A stretch of 42,628 nt of DNA from an uncultured Coriobacteriaceae bacterium (GTDB lineage: Bacteria; Actinomycetota; Coriobacteriia; Coriobacteriales; UMGS124). The notes under the pieces were generated by a model. It was not told the DNA's origin. It did no database searches and saw nothing but the letters and a program-made list of their open reading frames with translations. Shown piece by piece: positions 8,532-14,935 of the stretch (position 1 is the first letter of the stretch; the number at the start of each line of letters is the position of its first letter). The stretch spans positions 1 to 42,628 of the forward strand of contig UQBS01000020.1 of assembly GCA_900539345.1 (NCBI GenBank). Direction: 5' to 3'. The position numbers and the translations under genes were made by a program.

Positions 8532-8594
8532 AAGCGGGGTCGGAGCTTCTCGCCCCGACCCCGCTTGGCTTTCGCTTTGGAGGGGTGCGCCCCT
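8532..8594. terminator. Twelve-bp hairpin plus a small hairpin at the end of the molybdoenzyme group
   Basis: AAGCGGGGTCGG (8532-8543) and CCGACCCCGCTT (8555-8566) form a perfect 12-bp stem with an 11-base loop. A short AGGGG-TGCG-CCCCT hairpin follows at 8581-8594. The T tract is short and interrupted (GGCTTTCGCTTT), so termination is likely but not textbook. Confidence 0.6.
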
Positions 8595-8672
8595 CCTACT
8601 GTGCAGTGCTTGAACGCCTGAACTACGGTTCTTTGCGATAATGCATATTCAGACGTTAATATTCAATTGTTT

Positions 8673-9072
8673 GGTAACCCGTATTCAGTACTTCGGACTC
8701 ATCTCCACTACGTCGAAGGAACTACGAGCCTTGCAAGATGAGGTAGACCGTACTCAGTTCTTTGGACTCAACTCCAACAAATCGAAAGGACTGCGCACTG
8801 CAAATCATGGGGTAACGCGTACCTAGTACTTCGGACTCATCTCCAGTAAATCAAAGGGAGCACGAACGGTAAAACATGAGGTAACCCTTACTCAGTTCTT
8901 TGGACTCAACTCCAAAAATTCGAAGGGAACTCAACAAAACATGAGGTAGACCGTACTCAGTGCTTCGGACTCATCTCCAGTAAATCGAAAGGACTGGGTA
9001 CCTAACGCTGGGGTTTTCCGAGCGGAAAGCCGCTCATCTAATGCCCTTTGGACTCATCTCCCATCTGGGAAG
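8673..9072. repeat. Array of about six 69-bp imperfect tandem repeats
   Basis: Units start at 8673, 8742, 8811, 8880 and 8945 with GGTARMC; a sixth, degenerate unit is centred on 9050. The core GGACTCAWCTCC begins at 8695, 8764, 8833, 8902, 8967 and 9050, so spacings are 69, 69, 69, 65 and 83. Units alternate between two variants: the odd ones carry CTTCGGACTCATCTCC and the even ones begin TTTGGACTCA. Each unit holds an imperfect dyad, for example CAGTTCTTT (8755-8763) pairing with AAAGGACTG (8785-8793). The first four units keep a 23-codon reading frame containing QFFGLNSNKSKGLR-like words, but a TAG at 8824 and a 4-base loss in unit four break it. No gene is called here. Confidence 0.85.
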
Positions 9073-9101
9073 CTATCTAACTGTCCTGCCAAGGATAAAA
9101 C

Positions 9102-9143
9102 CCGCCGCCTAACAGGCGAATTACAACCACCCACAGGCGGCGG
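9102..9143 (-). terminator. Terminator overlapping the end of the 23-residue peptide gene
   Basis: Read on the minus strand, CCGCCGCCT (9143-9135) pairs perfectly with AGGCGGCGG (9110-9102), and GTTTTATCC follows. The 5' arm lies inside the last codons of the peptide gene. A second, mutually exclusive hairpin, CGCCT-GTT-AGGCG (9118-9106), shares the 3' arm, so ribosome position could decide which one forms (inference). Confidence 0.6.
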
Positions 9144-9192
9144 CCATGGAGCCGGGCTCAATGCCCTCGTCATTGCACATGGTACCGGCCAT
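9121..9192 (-). CDS. Probable 23-residue peptide gene
   Basis: The frame encodes a peptide starting MAGTMCNDEG and ending SMAAACGWL, with two cysteines (6 and 20). I call it because its signals are unusually complete: a perfect ribosome site AAGGAGG eight bases before the ATG, a promoter TTGCAT-17-TATACT about 90 bases upstream, and a terminator hairpin at its 3' end. No signal peptide, transmembrane segment or known family is recognised. The gene is divergent from rlmA and points toward the repeat array, with no gene downstream. It could be a leader peptide, a regulatory small-RNA peptide, or a precursor of a modified or signalling peptide; a creatininase-family gene lies 1.2 kb away, but no radical-SAM or other modifying enzyme is present. 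Confidence 0.55.
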   Translation of the reverse strand: MAGTMCNDEGIEPGSMAAACGWL

Positions 9193-9283
9193 AGGGGCCA
9201 CCTCCTTCGTCGCGCCTTCGCACGGAATAGGTCGTGGCTGAATGCCCTGGGCTCTTTGCCCTCTTGGGCTTTCGGCTACCGAA

Positions 9284-9312
9284 AGTATAAAATGCCACCC
9301 GTGATTATGCAA
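9284..9312 (-). promoter_or_regulatory. Promoter of the 23-residue peptide gene
   Basis: On the minus strand TTGCAT (9312-9307) and TATACT (9289-9284) are exactly 17 bases apart, each matching its consensus hexamer at four or five positions. The leader between the likely start point near 9277 and the ATG is about 85 bases and contains the hairpins TTTCGG-TAG-CCGAAA and GCCC-AAGA-GGGC. Confidence 0.6.
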
Positions 9313-9380
9313 GACTTTTTTATACGTTTTTTCACGTGGATGCAGAGTGGGGAGATTTCCAGGGGTGCGCGCCCGCCTGC

Positions 9381-9386
9381 TATACT
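9381..9386 (+). promoter_or_regulatory. Candidate -10 box for rlmA
   Basis: TATACT lies 35 bases upstream of the rlmA start. No good -35 hexamer is seen at 16-18 bases; TTTCCA at 9356-9361 is 19 bases away. Confidence 0.35.
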
Positions 9387-9420
9387 CGATGTCCCAATCC
9401 CGAGCCTGAGGTCGTGTGCC

Positions 9421-10245
9421 ATGTCGCTTTTGCTCTGCCCAGTTTGTCACAAGCCCCTTGATGACGGGGACAAGAAAGCCTCCTGCGAGAACGGTCACAG
9501 GTTCGATCGTGCGCGTGAGGGCTACCTCAACTTGCTGCGTTCTTCCAAGGCCGGCGACACAATGGGCGATCCGAAGGCTCAGGCGCGCTCGAGGCGCGAC
9601 TTCCTCGACAAGGGGTACTACGCCCCTTTGCGAGATGCCCTCGTGAAACTCGTGAGCGAAAAGGTGCAGCCGTGCGCCGTCAACGAAGATAAGCCCTCCC
9701 CCATTCTCGACATCTGCTGTGGCGAGGGTTATTACACTTCAGCCCTCGGAGCCGTTCCCCATACCGACGTTTATGGCTTTGACCTGGCGAAAGAGATGGT
9801 GCGCCTTGCCGCCAAGCGCGGTGGCGCCACGTACTTCGTCGCCAACCTCAAGGCTATCCCCGTACCCGATGAAAGCGTATCCGTGGCAACCCATCTCTTT
9901 GCGCCGTTCAACAGCAAAGAGTTCGCGCGCATTCTGCGCCCCGACGGCACCCTCTTCTCGGTCATTCCGGGAGCCCGGCACCTTTTTGGCCTCAAACAGG
10001 TGCTCTACGACACACCGTATGTCAACGACGAGAAGCTTCCTACCTGCGAAGAGCTTGAGCTTGTCACCACGACGAAGGTTGCGGCCGACATCACGCTTGC
10101 AAGCAACGCCGACATCGAGGCCGTCTTCCAGATGACCCCCTATTACTACCGCACAAGCGCCCGTGACAAGGCTCGTCTCGAAGATCTCGAAACGCTTGAC
10201 ACGCCTATCGAGTTCGTAATCGCCGAATACCGCAAGCCATTGTAG
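9421..10245 (+). CDS. rlmA: 23S rRNA (guanine-N1)-methyltransferase, RlmA family
   Basis: The 274-residue SAM-dependent methyltransferase has an N-terminal zinc finger (Cys6, Cys9, Cys22, His26) followed by the RlmA signature REGYLNLLRSSKAGDTMGDP and FLDKGYYAPLRDAL, then a Rossmann fold with SAM motif LDICCGEGYY. RlmA(I) methylates G745 and RlmA(II)/TlrB methylates G748 in 23S rRNA helix 35, next to the macrolide exit tunnel; I cannot say which base applies here. The ATG at 9421 places the zinc finger at the N terminus and is preceded by TGAGG; the longer frame from 9256 runs through promoter sequence. It is divergent from the 23-residue peptide gene. Confidence 0.88.
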   Translation: MSLLLCPVCHKPLDDGDKKASCENGHRFDRAREGYLNLLRSSKAGDTMGDPKAQARSRRDFLDKGYYAPLRDALVKLVSEKVQPCAVNEDKPSPILDICCGEGYYTSALGAVPHTDVYGFDLAKEMVRLAAKRGGATYFVANLKAIPVPDESVSVATHLFAPFNSKEFARILRPDGTLFSVIPGARHLFGLKQVLYDTPYVNDEKLPTCEELELVTTTKVAADITLASNADIEAVFQMTPYYYRTSARDKARLEDLETLDTPIEFVIAEYRKPL

Positions 10246-10275
10246 GCATCGGGTGACAATGGGCGATGGCTATGA

Positions 10276-10366
10276 CAGGAGGAGTGGTATTCCTGCTCCC
10301 CTGAACTAGAATGTGCCTAACTCTACAGAAGTCCGGCGAGGGGGCCCCACGCCCCGGAAGCCGGCT
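10276..10366 (+). promoter_or_regulatory. Structured leader between rlmA and the creatininase-like gene
   Basis: Two hairpins are visible. The first, about 10276-10303 with GGAG/CTCC pairing, could end the rlmA transcript. The second has CCGGC (10333-10337) pairing with GCCGG (10360-10364), with GGGG/CCCC pairing inside. TAGAAT at 10307-10312 resembles a -10 box. I do not recognise a riboswitch class. Confidence 0.35.
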
Positions 10367-10386
10367 AGTCAAAAGGGGGTTCATTC

Positions 10387-11211
10387 ATGCGTATTGAGAC
10401 TTCTACCTGGCCTGCCGTAAAGAAGTACTTCGACGAGGGCAACGACCTCGTCATCCTCACCATTGGTTCCACCGAGGAGCACGGCCGCCACAACCCGCTC
10501 GGCGTGGACACCATCGCGCCCAACTACCTGCTCGACCTCATCGAGGCTCAGGATCCCAGCGTTCTCATTGCCCCCACGCTGCCCTTTGGTGCGGCCGACG
10601 ACCTGCTGGGCTACCCTGGCACGCTTTCCATCGGCTATGACCTGCTGTATCAGATCACGAAGCGCCTTACCGACCAGCTCTACGATTACGGCGCGCGCCA
10701 CTTTGTCTTCCTCAATGGCCACGGCCCCAATATCAAGCCACTCTCCCAGGTAGGCGAGGAGCTCGACCGCCGTGGCGCCCGTTGCGCACTCATGAACTGG
10801 TGGCTCATGGCCGGCGAGATCAACCCCGCTTGGGCTGGTGGCCACGGTGCTGGCGAGGAGACCTCGGCCATGCTCGCCGTGAACCCCGACCTCGTTGACA
10901 TGACGCAGCTTGAGGGTCAGGTCGGCGAGATGAACCTGGTCAACGACGTGAGCGAGACTATGCCCACCGACGGCTGGAGCAGCGTGCTGTACAAGGGCGT
11001 GCACGTGGGCATGCCGCGTGACGCCGTGCGCTATGCCGCCAACGGCTGGATCGGCCCCGACCACGCCAAGACCGCCAGCAAGGAGTGGGGCGACGCGATG
11101 ATGACCGGCACCGCCGATTACATCGTCGACTTCCTCAAGGAGTTCCGCCAGGTCCCGCTGCCTGAACCTCTCCCGGTCCGCTGCGCCGGCAAGCCGGGCG
11201 CTATCGCGTAG
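10387..11211 (+). CDS. Creatininase-family amidohydrolase (MftE-like fold)
   Basis: The 274-residue metal-dependent hydrolase carries the creatininase signature: IGSTEEHGRHNPLGVDT (26-42, with Glu, His and Asp metal ligands), FLNGHGPN (about 108-115) and AGGHGAGEETS (about 149-159). Family members include creatinine amidohydrolase, formamidopyrimidine hydrolases of thiamine salvage and the mycofactocin peptidase MftE. No mycofactocin genes (radical SAM, MftB-like) are nearby, so the substrate remains open. The start at 10387 follows AAAGGGGG. It ends four bases before the convergent 59-residue gene. Confidence 0.85.
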   Translation: MRIETSTWPAVKKYFDEGNDLVILTIGSTEEHGRHNPLGVDTIAPNYLLDLIEAQDPSVLIAPTLPFGAADDLLGYPGTLSIGYDLLYQITKRLTDQLYDYGARHFVFLNGHGPNIKPLSQVGEELDRRGARCALMNWWLMAGEINPAWAGGHGAGEETSAMLAVNPDLVDMTQLEGQVGEMNLVNDVSETMPTDGWSSVLYKGVHVGMPRDAVRYAANGWIGPDHAKTASKEWGDAMMTGTADYIVDFLKEFRQVPLPEPLPVRCAGKPGAIA

Positions 11212-11215
11212 GGGT

Positions 11216-11395
11216 TTATTCGACCTCGAACTTCCCCAGGTTGATGCCGAGGTCTTCGGCTTTTTCGCAGAGCTCGTAGCCGTCCATTCGTTCGATGTCC
11301 ACCACATCGAGAACGGCTGCGGGAGAGCCGGAGAACGCAGCTGTGCCGCAGTAGTCGACCATGTAATCGCGCAGCTCGTCTACGTCGATTTCCAT
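11216..11395 (-). CDS. Small 59-residue conserved-looking protein, function unknown
   Basis: The frame starts MEIDVDELRDYMVDYCGTAA and ends EDLGINLGKFEVE; it is acidic, soluble and without a signal peptide. A perfect GGAGGT site lies six bases before the ATG, and codon use is like that of neighbouring genes. The regular alternation of charged and hydrophobic residues suggests a small folded helical protein rather than a leader. It is convergent with the creatininase-family gene with only four bases between the stop codons, and downstream of the large minus-strand protein gene, from which it is separated by a 13-bp hairpin. Function is not known to me. Confidence 0.75.
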   Translation of the reverse strand: MEIDVDELRDYMVDYCGTAAFSGSPAAVLDVVDIERMDGYELCEKAEDLGINLGKFEVE

Positions 11396-11417
11396 ACGTG
11401 AACCTCCACTAGGTAGA

Positions 11418-11456
11418 TGGCGGGCCGTGAGAGCGATTAGGCTTCACGGCCCGCCA
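11418..11456 (-). terminator. Thirteen-bp hairpin between two minus-strand genes
   Basis: TGGCGGGCCGTGA (11418-11430) pairs perfectly with TCACGGCCCGCCA (11444-11456) around a 13-base loop. It lies after the stop of the large minus-strand gene. There is no T run on its downstream side, so it may be a processing or partial terminator element ahead of the 59-residue gene. Confidence 0.5.
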
Positions 11457-11475
11457 AAACTTTCCCTACTACAAA

Positions 11476-14082
11476 CTACAGCAAACCGCGCTGCTTGTAC
11501 TCGTTCTCGGCATTTTCCTTTGCAGCAGCGAGTTTCTTTCGCGCGTCGTCGATCTGGGCCATTGCGGCGCGAGACTTTTCAAGTACCGCACACTCCTCCT
11601 CCAGGGCGGCAATGCGGGCCTTGAGTTCCTTCTTTTTGCTGAACGCGAAGAATCCGGCGTTGTTGAGCGCAAGAATGGCCTTTGTGCGCTCGATGTCGAC
11701 CTCACGCAGACGCTCCTCGCTGAAGGGTTTGCCTGCCGCATAAGCTTCTTCGGCTTTCTTTTCCCTTTTCTCGAGGGTAAGTATGGCCTGCTTGTGGTCG
11801 CGCATGGGCTTGCCGGCCTCGTCACGGTGGCACCAGAGATACAGCTTGCCGTCACACTCAACAACGGCCGGGTCCGAGCTTGCCGCCGAGAGGGCCTCCT
11901 CTCCCAGGCGTGAAACCACGGTTTCTTTTGCAAGGCCGCCGCCACTGGTACGCAGCATGTTCACAACGCGTCCCAGTGGCGTGTCGTCTGCGAGGTCGTC
12001 TTTGCCGAGGGTGCGAGGCGGCATCTCGCCGGCGCGGAACTGGCGGTCAAGCTCAGCGATGGTGTCGTCAAACATAGAGCCGTTTCCGCCGGCTGAATAC
12101 ATGGCTTTGCGAACGGCGCGCATGGTGGTTGCGGGGTTTACAGCGGGGACGCCGTGCTCTATGTCTGCCTCCACCCGATCGTGCATCTGGTCGAGCATTT
12201 GCTCGAGCGTCAGAGCAGGCTTCTTGGACTTGGCAGGGGCGGCTTTCTTGGTTTTGGAGGCTGCAGGCTTGGCAGACCCAGCCTCATCGGCGGCGGACTT
12301 TGCCTTTGCGGGCTTCGTCTTCGCTGTCTTAGACGTTGCGGATTTGGCCTTTGAGCCTTCAGTCGATTCGGACTTGGCTGTCGTGTCCTTTGTCTTTGCA
12401 GCCTTGGACGTGGTGGACTGAGCGGGTTCGGCCTTGTCGGAGTCGGCTTTCGACTTCGCCGTCTTGGCCTTCGTGGTCTTAGGTGCAGCAACCTTCTCGG
12501 GCACAGCTTCGTCAATGGCGGACTTGGCTTTCGCGGGCTTCGTCTTCTCTACCTTGTCGGCTTTCGATTTTGTCTTCTTGGCCTTCTCGGGCGCAGCCTC
12601 GTCAGTGGCGGACTTGGCTTTTGTGCTCTTGGCCTTGGTTGTCTTTGCGGGCGCAGCCTCATCAGCGGCAGCCTTCGGTTTCGCGCTCTTCGCCTTCGGA
12701 CTCTTAGCCGACGCAGCCTCGGTGGACTCGGGCAGCGTGATCTCCGGTGCACTTTTCACGACAAGCGACTTACGGGCCCTCTGGGCACCAGGCACCGAGC
12801 GGACAGCTTCGTCGCCATACAAAACGTCGGCATCGACGTTTCGAACGCCGACGAAATTGAGTGTAAACGGCTTGTCTACCAGGCTTTTTGAGCAGGCTCG
12901 CATATCCCAGATGAGGCGGCCCATGAGGTTGAAGAACTGCGGGATGCCCTTGGCGAGACGCGTGTCGTACATCAGCGTGTACGTGTCACGCGAAATCTCG
13001 TCGTCCAGGCGGATGGAACTCGCCATGGCGGCAAGGTTTGCCAGGGTTGTACCCGTGAGGTCGCCGCCGGCACCGATGTTCATGCCATCGCACACAGGCC
13101 CGCGGACGATATCCGAGATGAGCTCCTTGGGCACATGCAGCGCCTCGTCTTCTTCAATCTCGTTGAGTATGTTCACGAGGAACTGGCTTACTTCCTCGAT
13201 GTCATCCATGTCGGCGCACCAGACATCGTGCACGCGGTCCATGAGGCTGCTGCGCATCATGAAGTTGACGTCGACACGGCTGATTTCATGGCGTGAGCCG
13301 TTCCATGAAATGGTGTCATCGGGGAAATAGAGGTAGTCTTCGGCAAGCAGGCCGAGGACGAAGTTCGGAATGGGAACAAAGGCACCTTCGCTGGGGACCT
13401 CATCCTCGCCTTTCTCATCGTAGCCATCGTACTCCACGCCATCATGAGACTCGAGCTTGCAGCCAAGCTCGTCGGCAAGCTGCCCGGCCCGCTTCTCAAA
13501 CGCGAGACGTTCCTGCGGGGGGTCAAACAGGCCGTGTCTCTTGATGAAAGACCAGTTGGATTTTGCGACAGGCGCAAGCTGGGGTATTAGCTGTTTTTCC
13601 TGGCACCAAAGCTGTTCAAGCATGGCAGCCGCGTCGGCGGTCGATGTTCCGTGGGTAAGTTGGGCTTCCACGGCATCAAGCAAGCGCATCCAGTACACAT
13701 AATGGCCGTTCACCAACTCGGCACGATCGCCGTAAAGTTTTAAATAGAGGTCGCTTTGAGACAGATTGGGATTGAGGATTTCTGCCCTGTTCATGACGGG
13801 TTCGAATGAAAGGCTAAACACATACGTGTAGGGAATCGCAAAGTTCCTGACCATCTCGTTGAAGTCGCTAACCAAGATCTTTTCCCTGAGGGCACGGTCG
13901 AGCTGTTCCTCGCACTTGGGCACGATTGTCGAATGTTGCGTTACCGAGGAGGCGATGTCGCACACGAGCTTGTGAAAGGCTTTCTCACCGATTCCGTAGG
14001 AATTGCACGCAATGCAGCGCAGATAGTCGCAGTTATCAAGTGCGAGAGGTTTTGATGTGGTACTCGGTAGAATAGTCGTCAA
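11476..14082 (-). CDS. Large protein with a Lys/Ala-rich histone-H1-like middle, function unknown
   Basis: The 868-residue protein has three parts: an N-terminal domain of about 440 residues with no family I recognise; a low-complexity tract (about 442-626) built from words such as AKTTKAKSTKAKSA and ADEAAPEKAKKTKSK, resembling histone H1 or bacterial nucleoid-associated tails; and a C-terminal domain (about 627-868) that ends in a charged coiled-coil stretch. No signal peptide or membrane segment is seen. The start shown is a TTG at 14082, which overlaps the upstream gene by 47 bases and lacks a good ribosome site, so the start is uncertain; translational coupling is likely. The tract is encoded by imperfect short DNA repeats (12210-12760) prone to length change. 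Confidence 0.7.
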   Translation of the reverse strand: MTTILPSTTSKPLALDNCDYLRCIACNSYGIGEKAFHKLVCDIASSVTQHSTIVPKCEEQLDRALREKILVSDFNEMVRNFAIPYTYVFSLSFEPVMNRAEILNPNLSQSDLYLKLYGDRAELVNGHYVYWMRLLDAVEAQLTHGTSTADAAAMLEQLWCQEKQLIPQLAPVAKSNWSFIKRHGLFDPPQERLAFEKRAGQLADELGCKLESHDGVEYDGYDEKGEDEVPSEGAFVPIPNFVLGLLAEDYLYFPDDTISWNGSRHEISRVDVNFMMRSSLMDRVHDVWCADMDDIEEVSQFLVNILNEIEEDEALHVPKELISDIVRGPVCDGMNIGAGGDLTGTTLANLAAMASSIRLDDEISRDTYTLMYDTRLAKGIPQFFNLMGRLIWDMRACSKSLVDKPFTLNFVGVRNVDADVLYGDEAVRSVPGAQRARKSLVVKSAPEITLPESTEAASAKSPKAKSAKPKAAADEAAPAKTTKAKSTKAKSATDEAAPEKAKKTKSKADKVEKTKPAKAKSAIDEAVPEKVAAPKTTKAKTAKSKADSDKAEPAQSTTSKAAKTKDTTAKSESTEGSKAKSATSKTAKTKPAKAKSAADEAGSAKPAASKTKKAAPAKSKKPALTLEQMLDQMHDRVEADIEHGVPAVNPATTMRAVRKAMYSAGGNGSMFDDTIAELDRQFRAGEMPPRTLGKDDLADDTPLGRVVNMLRTSGGGLAKETVVSRLGEEALSAASSDPAVVECDGKLYLWCHRDEAGKPMRDHKQAILTLEKREKKAEEAYAAGKPFSEERLREVDIERTKAILALNNAGFFAFSKKKELKARIAALEEECAVLEKSRAAMAQIDDARKKLAAAKENAENEYKQRGLL

Positions 14083-14497
14083 ACAACTGCTTGACCTTCA
14101 AGACCTCGCAGGCCACGCCGTTTGCCTCAATGATTTCTTCAGAGACAAACTTGGGGCCCACTATTCCCTCAAAAGTGTCAGGGTTGGGATAGTTGAGCAC
14201 CATATGGATAGCATGGATGAAATCACGCACACCGCATGTCTTAACATACGACCATACACTTCCCTCCTTATCCAGGTCGATGTCGGGAAGCTCGCAATAG
14301 AGCACCGACACGCCGTCTTCAGCGGGGACCTCGATGTCATCGCCCTCCTGAGGTTGCCAGCTTGCGACGGCAAAAGGCCTCCCGCCCGCCTCGTCGCCGT
14401 GCACCACATGCCAGCCATCGGGCACGTCGATATCGAACCTGCGGCCTTCAACCTTCATGTCGCAGGTAACAAGGTGGTCGGAATGATTGCTAGCCAT
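14036..14497 (-). CDS. Small protein upstream of and overlapping the Lys/Ala-rich protein gene, function unknown
   Basis: This 153-residue soluble protein starts MASNHSDHLVTCDMKVEG and contains DIDVPDGWHVVHGDEAGGRP near its N terminus; the beta-rich pattern with a central FAVASWQPQEGDD segment is unlike any family I can name. Start at 14497 follows GGGGAGGAC; a longer start at 14524 has none. It overlaps the following gene by 47 bases in another frame, so the two are probably translated together. A frameshifted single gene is possible but less likely, because each part has a plausible end and start. Confidence 0.7.
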   Translation of the reverse strand: MASNHSDHLVTCDMKVEGRRFDIDVPDGWHVVHGDEAGGRPFAVASWQPQEGDDIEVPAEDGVSVLYCELPDIDLDKEGSVWSYVKTCGVRDFIHAIHMVLNYPNPDTFEGIVGPKFVSEEIIEANGVACEVLKVKQLFDDYSTEYHIKTSRT

Positions 14498-14572
14498 ACT
14501 GTCCTCCCCTGGAACAATCAGCACATGCCGTCCCAGTATAGAGCTCTTGGTAGATTTGTCCTATGCTGCTAG

Positions 14573-14692
14573 CTAATCGACCAAGCTGGCTTTCGGCTCG
14601 CGCTTTTTGATTTCGTTGCAAAATTCCGATACCTGGGAGTAATCCATGTGGCTGCAAAAGGAAGCGGCGGCGGACTTTGCTTGGTCGCGCAC
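14573..14692 (-). pseudogene. Short open frame, possible 3' remnant of a gene
   Basis: A 39-codon minus-strand frame ends in FCNEIKKREPKASLVD before a TAG at 14573-14575. An in-frame stop lies close upstream and there is no clear ribosome site. The amphipathic, charged composition looks protein-like, so it could be the tail of a decayed gene or a tiny real one. Weak call. Confidence 0.25.
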
Positions 14693-14857
14693 GGCGTCGA
14701 GCTATCCTGAATCCCCACTTGTGCTTTGCGTCACAGGTTTCGTGACGTCCGTCACGCGGATGTCACGCCGACTCACCATGATAGTAGATGATGTGTGATT
14801 GCCGCTCACGAATATCCGACCTGCGGCAGCTTTTTGCACGCAGATACCTGCCCCTCG
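14693..14857. other. Intergenic stretch with clustered GTCAC motifs
   Basis: Between about 14731 and 14775 the sequence contains GTCAC three times and GTGAC once, including CGTCAC-aggttt-CGTGACG and a tandem GTCACGCGGATGTCACGC. Another GTCAC cluster lies at about 16660-16700, just outside the other copy of the 65-bp repeat. No gene is seen. Confidence 0.4.
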
Positions 14858-14922
14858 TGGAGACGGCACGTGATTCGGGTGTGGGGCGGGGTTGCGGGCG
14901 GGGCGCGGGGCCGGGCCGCGCT
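14858..14922. repeat. 65-bp direct repeat, left copy
   Basis: The copy begins TGGAGACGGCACGTGATTCG and ends GGGCCGGGCCGCGCT. It matches the copy at 16702-16766 at 64 of 65 positions; the difference is G at 14901 against A at 16745. It starts immediately outside the 3' end of the AAA-ATPase gene. The G runs fit a G-quadruplex pattern on the plus strand. Confidence 0.9.
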
Positions 14923-14935
14923 CGGACGGTTGGGG

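Noticed and set aside
8641..8826. 61-codon frame across the first two repeats
   Set aside because: It has no ribosome site and ends at a stop in unit three; the repeat pattern continues through the stop, so it is better described as a repeat array.
8820..8850. Hammerhead ribozyme-like word GATGAGTCCGAAG on the minus strand of the repeats
   Set aside because: The CUGAUGA core, the closing GAAAC box and the three-stem arrangement are not complete in any unit.
8673..9072. CRISPR array interpretation of the 69-bp repeats
   Set aside because: Conservation runs across the whole unit with no unique spacers of constant size, and no cas genes are present.
10387..11211. Mycofactocin biosynthesis locus suggested by the creatininase-family gene
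   Set aside because: None of the mycofactocin partner genes (precursor with its typical C terminus, MftB, radical SAM MftC) is in the window.
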